Origin: Flavobacterium pectinovorum
GTDB taxonomy: Bacteria > Bacteroidota > Bacteroidia > Flavobacteriales > Flavobacteriaceae
DNA: 64,000 nucleotides
Assembly: GCF_900142715.1 (NCBI RefSeq)
Contig: NZ_FRBX01000003.1
Location: 372,001-436,000 of the forward strand
Direction of reading: 5' to 3'
The notes below the pieces were generated by a model. The model ran no database searches. It was given only the letters and a program-made list of their open reading frames with translations, and had not been told where the DNA came from. A program made the translations under genes and the position numbers. Positions 43,882 through 54,051 of this stretch are shown piece by piece (the stretch's first letter is position 1; each line of letters begins with the position of its first letter).

Positions 43882-44469
43882 ATGTCTTTAAACTCCAGTT
43901 TTGACGAAAATAAACTTCTTCATGAGTTATCTCAGGGAAGCGAGCTGGCTTTTACGGAATTATACAATCGTTATAAAAATTTGGTTTACGGTACGGCTTT
44001 AAAAATAACAAAATCAAAAGTCCTGGCTGAAGAGGCTGTTCAGGATGTATTTTTAAAAATTTGGCAGAATCAGGAAAAGGCAGCCGAAATAACCAATTTT
44101 GAAAATTATCTTTTCATTATTTCCCGCAATCATATTTTTGATATGATCAAAAAAACAGCCCGCGAAACGAATCTGGCTTCTGACATAACTTATAAAAATA
44201 TTGCTGCTGATGATACTGATACGGCAATTAAAGACGATCAGTACAATGTTATTTTAAACCAGATTATTGAACAGCTTCCGCCACAGCAGCAAAAAATCTA
44301 CAAAATGGCGAAGATGGAAGGTTTAAGTCATCAGAAAATTGGAGAGAATTTAGGCATTTCTACAGAAACCGTTAAAAAACACATGGCTCAGGCTTTGAAA
44401 TTTGTCCGTTTTAAAATTTCGCCTTACATGAATCTTTTTATGTCTTTATTTTTGTTTTCAAGTATCTAA
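43882..44469 (+). CDS. FecI-like ECF sigma factor
   Basis: 195 residues. Region 2 is LYNRYKNLVYGTALKITKSKVLAEEAVQDVFLKIWQ; region 4 is LPPQQQKIYKMAKMEGLSHQKIGENLGISTETVKKHMAQALKF. The C-terminal hydrophobic extra (MNLFMSLFLFSS) is common in the Bacteroidota SusC-associated subgroup. A FecR anti-sigma gene and a SusC with a signalling STN domain follow, giving the complete cell-surface signalling chain that turns on the receptor operon when ligand is bound. Confidence 0.93.
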   Translation: MSLNSSFDENKLLHELSQGSELAFTELYNRYKNLVYGTALKITKSKVLAEEAVQDVFLKIWQNQEKAAEITNFENYLFIISRNHIFDMIKKTARETNLASDITYKNIAADDTDTAIKDDQYNVILNQIIEQLPPQQQKIYKMAKMEGLSHQKIGENLGISTETVKKHMAQALKFVRFKISPYMNLFMSLFLFSSI

Positions 44470-44601
44470 ATTACTTCGGAAAAACACCTTTGAAAACCGC
44501 AAAATTATTTTTTTTACGATTTTTTTACATTTTTTTCACTTTCAACTACTCCCTCCCTCTTTTTCAATCGTCTTTATAATAAAGAACAAGAATTGAAATA
44601 A

Positions 44602-44731
44602 GGAAATTCCAATATTTAAATTCCAAATTCCAATGTTAGGGTTTAGTTTTAGAGTTTCTAATATAAATTTAAAGATTTCAATTTTTGGAATTTGGAATTT
44701 AAATTTTGGAATTTCCCTTTTTTTAATTTCC
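44602..44731. repeat. AATTCCAA/GGAATTT inverted-repeat unit between sigma and anti-sigma genes
   Basis: AAATTCCAATATTTAAATTC and AAATTCCAA words on the left face TTGGAATTTGGAATTTAAAT and TTGGAATTTCC on the right, so the 130 bases can fold into a long AT hairpin. It is the same word family as at 16.3, 16.7 and 21.8 kb. Its place inside the 347-base gap between sigma factor and FecR may lower read-through between the two genes. Confidence 0.7.
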
Positions 44732-44816
44732 TTTTTTCTTTTTGGCATTTAAATTTTAAACTCCCCAGGTTTACCATTTATAAAAAAACTAATATTAACT
44801 CATAATTACAAAGCAA

Positions 44817-45851
44817 ATGCATCAAAAAGTATTTGAAGAATTATTGGAAAGCTATTTACAGAATACAATTTCTGAAGTAGAAAAAGAACAGCTAATGGAA
44901 ATTATTCGTAATGGAATGCATGATGATTTCATCAAAGAAAAAATCACTATGCTGCTTCAGGAGAATAAAGGTTTGGATCCTTTAGACACTCAAAAAAGTG
45001 ATAGTATTTTAAAATATATTCTTTCTAGTCCTTCAACGAAAGTTATTCCGATTAGTGAAAAATCATCTAAAAAAACAATTCGCGTAATCTTGTCGATTGC
45101 AGCTGCGATTACAATTTTATTCGCCATCAGAAGTGTTTTCTTTTATACAAATACGCCTGATCCTGTAAAAACAGCAACATCTGAAACAGCCGAGGAAGTA
45201 AATCCGGTTTTAGCTTTTAGCGGCAAACAGCTTATTCATTTGACTGACGGAAGTACAATTTTACTGAACGAAAACAGCAGTATCGAATACAATCAGAATA
45301 CTTTTAATACTAAAACCAGAGAAGTAACCTTAACCGGAGAAGCTTATTTTGACATTAAACGAAATGAAACAAAACCGTTTATCGTACATACTGATAAAAT
45401 ACAGACCAAAGTTTTAGGTACGGCTTTTAATATTAATGCTTACAGCAAATCCGGCAAAATTGAAGTTACAGTAACCCGAGGTAAAGTACAGGTGGGCGAT
45501 GTCGAAAAAGTATACGGTGTAATTACACCAAACCAGCAGATTACGGTAAATAAAAACACGCTTGATCACACACAAAATACAGTAAATGCTGAGGCTGTTG
45601 TAGAATGGAAAAGTAAATACCTGATTCTGGATAACATTAATATGGAAGAAGCGATTGCGCTTATTTCACAAAAATATAAAGTGCCTATTACGCTTTCTAA
45701 CGAAAATATTAAAAATTGCCGAATTACTGCCAGTTTCCTAAATGATGAAGATCTGGATCATATTCTAAAAGTAGTCTGCAGTGTTATTGAAACGGAATAT
45801 CACTATACAAAAAACGGCGCAATTGTTCTGGAAGGAAAAGGTTGCGAATAA
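44817..45851 (+). CDS. FecR-family anti-sigma factor
   Basis: 344 residues. A cytoplasmic N-terminal part (~80 residues), one membrane helix (VILSIAAAITILFAIRSVFF), then the periplasmic FecR domain (LTDGSTILLNENSSIEYNQ, VTLTGEAYFDIKRNETKPFIVHT, VLGTAFNINAY, VTRGKVQVGD) and a C-terminal STN-like part (MEEAIALISQKYKVPITLSN). It holds the preceding sigma factor and receives the signal from the SusC protein's STN domain. Confidence 0.93.
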   Translation: MHQKVFEELLESYLQNTISEVEKEQLMEIIRNGMHDDFIKEKITMLLQENKGLDPLDTQKSDSILKYILSSPSTKVIPISEKSSKKTIRVILSIAAAITILFAIRSVFFYTNTPDPVKTATSETAEEVNPVLAFSGKQLIHLTDGSTILLNENSSIEYNQNTFNTKTREVTLTGEAYFDIKRNETKPFIVHTDKIQTKVLGTAFNINAYSKSGKIEVTVTRGKVQVGDVEKVYGVITPNQQITVNKNTLDHTQNTVNAEAVVEWKSKYLILDNINMEEAIALISQKYKVPITLSNENIKNCRITASFLNDEDLDHILKVVCSVIETEYHYTKNGAIVLEGKGCE

Positions 45852-45909
45852 AAATCTATTAATAATTAACCTTAAAAAAACTAGCCTATAGCATAAAACC
45901 AAAAAAAAA

Positions 45910-45935
45910 GCCATCTAGCTCCTACACCAGATGGC
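45910..45935 (+). promoter_or_regulatory. Hairpin in the leader of the susC-like gene
   Basis: GCCATCT (45910-45916) pairs exactly with AGATGGC (45929-45935), preceded by a nine-base A run and without a downstream T run. It is 50 bases upstream of the receptor ATG and may shape or protect the leader mRNA. Confidence 0.4.
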
Positions 45936-45984
45936 CACGATTCTTAATAATTATACCAGTAACCATTAAAAAACATGCAAATTT

Positions 45985-48900
45985 ATGAAATTACGCTGTA
46001 AAACAACCACGTTTGATAGGGAAAAGAATGCACCTTTATTTCACCTGTCAAAAAAAACCCTCAAGATTATGCGAATCAGCTTATTCCACATTTTCTTATT
46101 GACCTGCGGCACCCACATGGTTTTCGCAAATGAAATGAACGGTCAGTCTTTAGAATCAATATCTGTTGATATTGAGCTTCATAACCAGAATATAAAGACT
46201 TTATTTAAAAATATTGAAAATAAAACGGGATTGCTTTTTGCGTATCAACCGCAGATTATTAAAGATTTTCCGAAAATAAATACACCAAAAGGACGAAGAT
46301 CTGTAAGCGATATTCTCGATTATGTATTAAAAGGCAGCAACCTTGTCTATAAACAGGTAGATAAAAATGTTGTGATTTACAGAAAAGAAAGCAGCAAAAC
46401 AGAAACCAATTTAGCAAAAGAAAATGCTGCCGAAGCAAATTATATGCTTGCAGGAAAAGTGCTGGATGAAAATGGTCTGCCGTTGCCGGGCGTAACCGTT
46501 ACACTTTTGAGCGGAAACAAACAGGGAATATCCGATTTTGACGGACAATTTTATATTGAGTTGCCTTCTGGAAAACACGTTTTGAGAGTCTCTTATTTAG
46601 GATATAAATCTCAGGATATTACTGTTGAAAACCAAGTATCTGTAACCATTAAAATGCAGCCTGATTTAGCTAAACTAGACGAGATTGTAGTTATTGGGTA
46701 TGGAACAACCACTAAAAGAACAGCAACTGGATCTGTAGTTAAAATTACCTCTGAAGATATTGAAAAACAGCCTGTAACGAATCTTTTACAAACCTTACAA
46801 GGAAGAACTCCGGGTGTTTTTGTAACGCAGACTTCCGGGTATGCAGGAAGTGACATGAACATTAGTATTCGAGGCAGAAATTTTATCGCAGGAAATAATC
46901 TTCCGCTTTATATTGTAGATGGTGTTCCTTATATTGGAGATGATATTAAAGAGCAGGTACAGCAGGATAATGTAATACGAGGCGCTCAAAAATCTACAAG
47001 TCCGCTTAATATTATCAACCCGAATGATATTGAAAGCATCGAAATTTTGAAAGATGCTGATGCAACGGCTATTTATGGTTCAAGAGGAGCAAATGGTGTT
47101 GTACTTATTACAACCAAAAAAGGAAAATCAGGAGAAACAGAATTTACCGTAACTACCAATTCAGGAGTTTCTGAGGTAGCACATATGGTAAAAACACTAG
47201 ATACGCCTGCTTATCTTAATATGCTGCAAACAGCTTTGAACAATAATGGCGATGTTGCAGATGTTGATAGCAATGGTATTGCCCTTACAGACTGGGATCC
47301 GAATGCGCAAACCAACTGGCAGGAAAAATTAATTGGAGGGACAGCAAACTTTAATAATTTTTCGGCTTCGTTAAAAGGTGGAAGCGATACTACGAATTTC
47401 CTTTTAAGTGCCGCTTATCACAAAGAAACCACTGTAGTTCCGGGAGATTTTAGTTATAATAAATTTTCTACCAACTTTAATGTCAACCACACTACGCTGG
47501 ATAAAAAACTGAGATTAGGAGCCTCTGTTATTTTTGCTACAGATAATAACAAACTTCCTTTCTTTGATATTACAACTTATGCCGTGGGTACTGCACCAAA
47601 CCGTCCTTTATATAATGCAGACGGAAGCTTGTACTGGTCACCGGATTATTTTAGCGACATCAACCCTATTGGCGCTTTGGGCAAAAGAGTAGATGATAAA
47701 GGAATAAACCTGATTACAAGTTTCAGTGTACAATATGAAATTGCAAAAGGATTTTCTTTTAAAACAGATTTAGGTTACGGAAGAGCCCAAATGCAGAGCA
47801 AGCAAACTTTGCCTGCATCGTCTGGTAATTTTGCCTATTCAGAAGCGAACGGTGACGATTTGAACTTTTCAAGATCCTATACGGTTTCGACCAATAACAC
47901 GAATAATTTTAGTGTAGAACCTCAGCTGAATTATACGACTGAATTATGGAAAGGAAATTTATCTGCTTTGGTTGGAGGTTCCTGGCAAAACAGAAAATCA
48001 GAAATGCCTTCTTATGTAAATTCCAGCGGCTACAGCTCAGATAATTTAATTGGAAATTTAGGTACTGCAGAAAATGTAACAGTTTACAACGGCAGTTCAG
48101 AATACAAATACATTTCTCTTTTTAGCAGAGTTAACTACAATATTGCCAATAAATATATTTTGAATATCAATTTTAGAAGAGATGGTTCGTCTCGTTTTGG
48201 AGCAAACAACCGTTTTGGAAATTTTGGTTCTATTGGTGCAGCATGGGCTTTTACAGAAGAAAATTTCATGAAAGATATTACGGTATTAAGCTTTGGAAAA
48301 ATCCGCTCGAGTTATGGAGAAATAGGAAGCGATGAAATTGGAGATTATCAATATGCCGATACTTTTGACACTCGAACTTATGGTGATGGAAATCCATCTA
48401 TGACGGCTGCCAGAATTCAAAACCCTAACATTAAATGGGGATTAACCAAGAAATTTGAAGCCGCTATTGATTTAAGTTTCTTTAATGATCGTGTTTCCTT
48501 TACTGCTGCTTATTATAAAAATACATCCAGCAATCAATTGGTGGGTTATACACTTAGCTCTCAGGCAGGATTTACATCATACACGGCAAATTTACCGGCT
48601 GAGGTTGAAAACACGGGATGGGAGTTTACTCTTGGTACAACAAACATTCACACTAAAAATCTAAATTGGTCTACTTCTTTTAATATTTCGACCAATGCTA
48701 ATAAACTGAACAGATTTGATGGTATCGAATTTACAAGCTATTACACGCAATATATCGTTGGAAAACCATTAAACAGCCGATATTTACACACTTTTACAGG
48801 TGTAAATGATGCTGGAATTGCTCAGTTTCAAGATGTAAACGGAGATGGCAGAATATCTAACGGACTTGCTGAGACCGGCAGAGGCGACAGACAATATTAC

Positions 48901-49374
48901 GGGCCAACTTATCCTAAATATTACGGAGGAATCTCAAATACAATTAGTTACAAAAAATTCTCATTAGACTTTTTATTTCAGTTTGTAAAACAGGAAGGTA
49001 CTACTTTAATGGCTACTACTGGAGCACAACCGGGTTATCCGTATAGCATTAGCAATTATCAGGTTGATGAATATAATAATTATGTGGCACAAGGAAATGT
49101 TTTGAGTTCAGGTTTTCAAAATAGTTTCTTTAATTATTTAGGCTCTACTGCCACTATAACAGATACTTCGTACATCAAACTTAAAAATGTGAGTGCTTCT
49201 TACATGATCCCTTTAGATACTGCTACGCAAAAAATATTGCAGAGTATTCGTATTTCACTTCAGGGCCAGAATTTGGTAACTTTTACTAAATACAAAGGAC
49301 TTGATCCTGAAACGCAAGGTTTGGCTTTACCTCCTATGCGTACAATCACTCTTGGAACTCAGTTTACATTTTAA
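45985..49374 (+). CDS. SusC/RagA-family TonB-dependent receptor with STN signalling domain
   Basis: 1129 residues. A long N-region and signal (LKIMRISLFHIFLLTCGTHM) precede an STN domain (~48-130; SVDIELHNQNIKTLFKNIEN), a carboxypeptidase-like sandwich (~150-235; GKVLDENGLPLPGVTVTLLS), the TonB/plug region (IVVIGYGTTTKRTATGSV, LQGRTPGVFVTQ, ILKDADATAIYGSRGANGVV) and a barrel ending TITLGTQFTF. It imports a large ligand across the outer membrane together with SusD, driven by TonB, and signals ligand binding through FecR. First gene of an operon running to 56853. Confidence 0.95.
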   Translation: MKLRCKTTTFDREKNAPLFHLSKKTLKIMRISLFHIFLLTCGTHMVFANEMNGQSLESISVDIELHNQNIKTLFKNIENKTGLLFAYQPQIIKDFPKINTPKGRRSVSDILDYVLKGSNLVYKQVDKNVVIYRKESSKTETNLAKENAAEANYMLAGKVLDENGLPLPGVTVTLLSGNKQGISDFDGQFYIELPSGKHVLRVSYLGYKSQDITVENQVSVTIKMQPDLAKLDEIVVIGYGTTTKRTATGSVVKITSEDIEKQPVTNLLQTLQGRTPGVFVTQTSGYAGSDMNISIRGRNFIAGNNLPLYIVDGVPYIGDDIKEQVQQDNVIRGAQKSTSPLNIINPNDIESIEILKDADATAIYGSRGANGVVLITTKKGKSGETEFTVTTNSGVSEVAHMVKTLDTPAYLNMLQTALNNNGDVADVDSNGIALTDWDPNAQTNWQEKLIGGTANFNNFSASLKGGSDTTNFLLSAAYHKETTVVPGDFSYNKFSTNFNVNHTTLDKKLRLGASVIFATDNNKLPFFDITTYAVGTAPNRPLYNADGSLYWSPDYFSDINPIGALGKRVDDKGINLITSFSVQYEIAKGFSFKTDLGYGRAQMQSKQTLPASSGNFAYSEANGDDLNFSRSYTVSTNNTNNFSVEPQLNYTTELWKGNLSALVGGSWQNRKSEMPSYVNSSGYSSDNLIGNLGTAENVTVYNGSSEYKYISLFSRVNYNIANKYILNINFRRDGSSRFGANNRFGNFGSIGAAWAFTEENFMKDITVLSFGKIRSSYGEIGSDEIGDYQYADTFDTRTYGDGNPSMTAARIQNPNIKWGLTKKFEAAIDLSFFNDRVSFTAAYYKNTSSNQLVGYTLSSQAGFTSYTANLPAEVENTGWEFTLGTTNIHTKNLNWSTSFNISTNANKLNRFDGIEFTSYYTQYIVGKPLNSRYLHTFTGVNDAGIAQFQDVNGDGRISNGLAETGRGDRQYYGPTYPKYYGGISNTISYKKFSLDFLFQFVKQEGTTLMATTGAQPGYPYSISNYQVDEYNNYVAQGNVLSSGFQNSFFNYLGSTATITDTSYIKLKNVSASYMIPLDTATQKILQSIRISLQGQNLVTFTKYKGLDPETQGLALPPMRTITLGTQFTF

Positions 49375-49385
49375 ATCTAAAAATC

Positions 49386-50756
49386 ATGAAAAATTATTAT
49401 ACTAAATATACCTATATATTTTCGTTTTTTCTTTTAGCAGGACTTACAGGCTGCGATGATGCACTAGATGTTGATTTGCCAAGTAATCAGTTATCATCGG
49501 CAACTGTTTACCAATCAGATGTTACTGCCGAAGCTGCCGTAAACGGAATTTACCAAAGCATGGTCGAATCTGCTTATTATAGTGATATACATACTGTTCT
49601 TGGCGAAACTTCAGATGAGTTAGTGCCCAGAACCGGTATTGCCAACGTTTACAGCTCTAACGAAATCCCTGAAACCGACGGATCGATGAGCAGCATGTGG
49701 ACCCAATTTTATAAAACGATTTATAATGCTAATAATGTGATAGAAGGAATTAGCAAAAGTACCACACTTAATCCTGCTAAAAGTAAACAATGGCTTGCCG
49801 AAGCAAAATTCTTAAGAGCTTATGCCCATTTTTACCTAACCAATATATGGGGTGATGTACCTTTAATATTATCGACAAATATAGACGTAACTGCCTTGGC
49901 ACCAAAAACTGCTCAGCAGGCGGTTTATACTCAAATTGTTCTTGATCTTACAGATGCTTCAAAAGATCTTCCGGTTAATTATGATAATTATGATGACGAA
50001 AGAATCAGAGCTACAAAATGGGCTGCCGAAACTTTATTGGCAAGAGTAAATTTGTATTTAGGAAATTGGAATGAAGCTGATGCTCATGCCTCTGCCGTAA
50101 TAAACCAAAGCGACACTTACAAAATCGTTACCGGTTTAACAGATACTAACAATCCGTTTATTGCCGATAACGAAGAAGCTATCCTGCAAATACCGTACTT
50201 TAATGTTACCTATACTTATGAAGGATCTGCTGTATTTACAACAGGAGGTACTTTTTTACTAAGAAAAGGAAATGCACTTTTTGAAACCGGTGATGACAGA
50301 AAAACAAACTGGACAATTGATATCATTAACAATGCCGGCGTCTTTTTAGGCATTGCGCCAAGAAAATACAAAAATAACTTTAATGATTCTCCTGCAGAGC
50401 GTTCTACAATATTAAGATTAGCAGAGCTTTATCTGATAAGAGCAGAAGCCCGTGTGAAATTAAATAATATTACCGGCGCTCAGGAAGATATCAATGTGAT
50501 CAGAAACAGAGCATTATTAGAATCAACATCTTTAACAGATCCTACCCAGTTATCAGATTTAATTGCTTTGGAAAGACAACGTGAGTTTTTTGCAGAATGC
50601 GGTCACAGATGGCTGGATCTTAAAAGAACCGGAAAACTTGATGAAACACTTTCTGTTTTAGCCGATAAAATCTGGAAAACTACGGATAATTTATATCCAA
50701 TTCCCGAAGATGCTATTCGTTCGAATCCCTTCTTAATTCAAAATACAGGATACTAA
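49386..50756 (+). CDS. SusD/RagB-family surface lipoprotein
   Basis: 456 residues, on the short side. Signal peptide with lipobox LTGC; TPR-like SusD core (AKFLRAYAHFYLTNIWGDVPLIL, AAETLLARVNLYLGNW) and the C-terminal signature LIALERQREFFAECGHRWLDLKRTG. It forms the lid of the SusC channel and binds the ligand at the cell surface. It lies 11 bases after susC. Confidence 0.95.
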   Translation: MKNYYTKYTYIFSFFLLAGLTGCDDALDVDLPSNQLSSATVYQSDVTAEAAVNGIYQSMVESAYYSDIHTVLGETSDELVPRTGIANVYSSNEIPETDGSMSSMWTQFYKTIYNANNVIEGISKSTTLNPAKSKQWLAEAKFLRAYAHFYLTNIWGDVPLILSTNIDVTALAPKTAQQAVYTQIVLDLTDASKDLPVNYDNYDDERIRATKWAAETLLARVNLYLGNWNEADAHASAVINQSDTYKIVTGLTDTNNPFIADNEEAILQIPYFNVTYTYEGSAVFTTGGTFLLRKGNALFETGDDRKTNWTIDIINNAGVFLGIAPRKYKNNFNDSPAERSTILRLAELYLIRAEARVKLNNITGAQEDINVIRNRALLESTSLTDPTQLSDLIALERQREFFAECGHRWLDLKRTGKLDETLSVLADKIWKTTDNLYPIPEDAIRSNPFLIQNTGY

Positions 50757-50819
50757 ATATTAAAATAATGCGGGAATGTGTTTTCAGTAAAAATACATTC
50801 CTGCATTTTAAAAAACACT

Positions 50820-51767
50820 ATGGAAACAACAATTGTAAGAGTTGAGGACTTGTCGCATCAATATAGTAAGGATTGGGCGATACAAAATATTAGTTTTGAA
50901 ATCAAAGAAAACAGGATTTTAGGGCTTCTGGGATCAAACGGAGCCGGAAAATCGACTACCATGAATATTCTTTGCGGAGTTTTAAACCAAACCAAAGGCA
51001 ACATTTTTATCGACGGAATTAATTTAAAAGAAAACCCGGTTGAGGCGAAAAAACTGATTGGATTTCTGCCTCAAACACCGCCTTTGCATTTAGATTTAAC
51101 AGTAAATGAATACTTAACGCATTGTGCAGAATTACGTCATGTAAAAAAAGAAGATTTAAAAAATGCCGTGGAAAGAGCGAAGGAACAATGCGGAATTTCA
51201 CATTTCAGCAATCGTTTAATCCGCAATTTATCAGGAGGATACAGACAGCGTGTGGGAATTGCGCAGGCCATTATTCACGAACCTAAATTAATAGTTTTAG
51301 ATGAGCCAACAAACGGACTGGATCCTAACCAGATTTTAGAAGTTAGAAATTTAATCAAGAAAATCTCAAAAGATAAAGCGGTTATCTTCTCTTCTCACAT
51401 TTTATCTGAAGTTCAGGCAACCTGTCAGGAAATTAGAATGATCGAAAACGGACACATGGTTTTTGCAGATTCTCTCGAAGCTTTTAACAATCATATTGAA
51501 GCCAATACATTAACGGCTAGTTTCGAAAATCCGCCTGAAATTAAGGTTATCAAAGATATTCCTGAAGTTCTAAATGCTGTTTTCCTTTCAGATAAAAAAA
51601 TGCAGATCACTTTTGAAGGCACACAGGAAATCGCCGAAAAAATTGTAGCGCTCAGCGTTTATAACAACTGGAAATTGCGTGAAATTCAATTTGAGAAAGT
51701 TTCTCTTGACGAAATTTTTGCACAATTATCTAAAAAAGCGCCTTCTAAAAACTCTCCTACTTCTTAA
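50820..51767 (+). CDS. ABC transporter ATP-binding protein (GldA-like)
   Basis: 315 residues from the ATG at 50820; an in-frame ATG at 50778 would add a stretch overlapping a hairpin-like repeat of the intergenic region. Walker A GSNGAGKSTT, signature LSGGYRQRVGIAQA and Walker B LIVLDEPTNGLDP are intact. The next gene encodes its membrane partner. The pair resembles the gliding-associated GldA-GldF-GldG transporter, but sits in a SusCD operon, so it is probably a paralogue serving this locus. Confidence 0.88.
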   Translation: METTIVRVEDLSHQYSKDWAIQNISFEIKENRILGLLGSNGAGKSTTMNILCGVLNQTKGNIFIDGINLKENPVEAKKLIGFLPQTPPLHLDLTVNEYLTHCAELRHVKKEDLKNAVERAKEQCGISHFSNRLIRNLSGGYRQRVGIAQAIIHEPKLIVLDEPTNGLDPNQILEVRNLIKKISKDKAVIFSSHILSEVQATCQEIRMIENGHMVFADSLEAFNNHIEANTLTASFENPPEIKVIKDIPEVLNAVFLSDKKMQITFEGTQEIAEKIVALSVYNNWKLREIQFEKVSLDEIFAQLSKKAPSKNSPTS

Positions 51768-51778
51768 AAAATAAACAA

Positions 51779-54040
51779 ATGAAAACAATATATAGAATCG
51801 CTAAAACAGAACTCAACACCATGTTTTATTCGCCTGTTGCATGGGTTGTTTTAGTAATATTTTCGATCCAGTCGAGCTGGAAATTCTTTGACACACTCGA
51901 ACGTTTTGAAAAGGGGCAAAAAATGGGACAAAACATGGATAATATGACACAAGTCATATTTTCTGGATTTAGTGGTCTTTTTACCGAAATGCAAAATTAT
52001 TTATACCTCTATGTTCCGCTATTAACAATGGGATTAATAAGCCGCGAAATCAATAGCGGTTCTATCAAACTTTTACTTTCATCACCCATCCAAATTAAAG
52101 ATATCGTATTGGGTAAATTCCTTGCCATTGCCGGCTACTGCTTATTATTTATGGCTATTCTGGGTTTAATTGGTGTCTCTGCCTATTTTTGTATTGATAA
52201 TTTAGACATTAGTTTCGTTTTATCGGGTCTTTTGGGCTTGTATTTATTGGTTTGCACATACGCTGCAATTGGTTTATTCATGTCTTGTCTTACCTCTTAT
52301 CAGGTTGTGGCTGCCATTAGTACTTTAGTAGTTTTAGCAGGTTTAAACTTTGTAGGCAAACTATGGCAGGATATTGATTATGTTAAAGATCTTACCTATT
52401 TCCTTTCTATTTCCGGCCGCGCCAATGAAATGATCGAAGGGCTTATTGTGAGTAAAGATGTGCTTTACTTTATTTTGGTGAGTACGCTTTTTATTGGTTT
52501 GAGTATTTTTAAATTACAAACAGGCAGAGATGCTCAGACAGTTTCTAAAAGAGTTTTAAAATATAGCGGATTAGTCGTTGCAATTTTTTCACTTGGTTAT
52601 ATTACTTCCAGAGCTCCTTTGACTTTTTATGCAGATATGACGCGCACAAACGATAGAACACTAACCAAAGCAAGTCAGGAAATTGTAAAAAAGATCGACG
52701 GGCCTATCAAAATCACCACTTATGTCAACCTGTTAGATATTAATTATTATATGGGTATGCCATATTCTCAAAATCAGGATTTTGCCAGTTTTGACAAATA
52801 CTCTCGTTTTTTACCTCAGATAGAAATGGATTATGTGTATTATTACGATACGTCTACAAACACAGCCTTGTATGAGCAAAATCCGGGATTGAATGACAAA
52901 CAACTGGCAGAAAAATTGCTGGAAACTCAGGATATAAAACTAAAAAAACTATACTCTCCTGCCGAAATAAACAAAATAATCAACTTAAAACCAGAACAAA
53001 ACAGAGTTGTGAGAACGGTTGAATACAACGGAAAGAAAACGTATTTACGTATGTACGATGACATGTTTAAAATTCCTTTTGAAAAAGAAATTTCAGCTTC
53101 ATTAAAACGTTTGGTTACAACTCCTGTAAAAATTGTTTTTGCTACAGGAAACATGGAAAGAAGCATTGAAAAAAATGGAGACAAAAATTACAAAATAGGT
53201 TTCAACGAAATAACCTTCAGAAACTCTTTAATCAATCAGGGATTTGATGTTGCTTCTGTAGACATTAATGCACAGAATATTCCGCAACAAACTGATATTT
53301 TAATTGTTGCCGATCCGAAAACGCAGTTAAGTCAGGGAGCCATTGATCGCATCAGCCAATATATCGATCAGGGAAAAAACGTAATGCTTTTGGCAGAACC
53401 TGAAACCAACACAGCGTTAACCCCAATTACAGCTAAATTAGGTTTAGGTTTTACCAAACAAACACTGGTTCAGGAAAGCGAAACAAATGCACCGGATTAT
53501 CTCGTTACTGAATTTGAAAAAACAATTGACACAACGGTTATTAAATTACATAAAAGTCAATATACAATTCCTCTTTTGGGAAGCAGCGGAATCATTACTG
53601 CAAAAGATGCCGGATTTAAAGTGACGCCGTTATTAAAAACAAACAGTCAGCCGGTTTGGGAATCTCCAGCAGGAATTAGTTCCATTTCTCAAGATTTAAA
53701 GAAACAGCCATCGGCGAAAGCTGTACCGCTTGTTGTAGCCTTAACGAGAAATATTAACGGTAAATCGCAAAAAATAATTGTGGCCGGAGATGCCGATTTC
53801 ATGGGCAACGCCGAATTAGGCCGTCAGCAATCAGGAACATTTCAATTTTTTACCGATGTTTTTACGTGGTTCAGCAATTACGAATTTCCTATTGATACCA
53901 CACGTCCCAAATCTACAGATAATAAAATAATGGTAAGTTCAAATCAGGTTTTTATCACTAAAATTACCTTCATTGCTCTATTTCCCTTATTGATAATAGC
54001 TGCTGGCGCTTTTATATTAATTAGAAGAAACAGAAGATAA
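51779..54040 (+). CDS. ABC-2 permease fused to GldG-like auxiliary domain (GldF-GldG-type fusion)
   Basis: 753 residues. The first ~250 are six membrane helices of an ABC-2 permease (MFYSPVAWVVLVIFSIQSSW, GLISREINSGSIKLLLSSPI). After another helix (~260-275), residues ~285-720 form a large extracytoplasmic domain like GldG (VNLLDINYYMGMPYSQNQDF, TDILIVADPKTQLSQ), ending with a final helix (ALFPLLIIAAGAFILIRR). In F. johnsoniae GldF and GldG are separate proteins; here they are one chain. It works with the ATPase encoded 11 bases upstream. Confidence 0.87.
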   Translation: MKTIYRIAKTELNTMFYSPVAWVVLVIFSIQSSWKFFDTLERFEKGQKMGQNMDNMTQVIFSGFSGLFTEMQNYLYLYVPLLTMGLISREINSGSIKLLLSSPIQIKDIVLGKFLAIAGYCLLFMAILGLIGVSAYFCIDNLDISFVLSGLLGLYLLVCTYAAIGLFMSCLTSYQVVAAISTLVVLAGLNFVGKLWQDIDYVKDLTYFLSISGRANEMIEGLIVSKDVLYFILVSTLFIGLSIFKLQTGRDAQTVSKRVLKYSGLVVAIFSLGYITSRAPLTFYADMTRTNDRTLTKASQEIVKKIDGPIKITTYVNLLDINYYMGMPYSQNQDFASFDKYSRFLPQIEMDYVYYYDTSTNTALYEQNPGLNDKQLAEKLLETQDIKLKKLYSPAEINKIINLKPEQNRVVRTVEYNGKKTYLRMYDDMFKIPFEKEISASLKRLVTTPVKIVFATGNMERSIEKNGDKNYKIGFNEITFRNSLINQGFDVASVDINAQNIPQQTDILIVADPKTQLSQGAIDRISQYIDQGKNVMLLAEPETNTALTPITAKLGLGFTKQTLVQESETNAPDYLVTEFEKTIDTTVIKLHKSQYTIPLLGSSGIITAKDAGFKVTPLLKTNSQPVWESPAGISSISQDLKKQPSAKAVPLVVALTRNINGKSQKIIVAGDADFMGNAELGRQQSGTFQFFTDVFTWFSNYEFPIDTTRPKSTDNKIMVSSNQVFITKITFIALFPLLIIAAGAFILIRRNRR

Positions 54041-54051
54041 AAAACAACAAA

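Noticed and set aside
44542..44748. A 68-codon minus-strand frame with lysine/isoleucine-rich product
   Set aside because: It is produced by the AATTCCAA repeat; the peptide has repetitive KFKFQIPKIE-type words and no start context.
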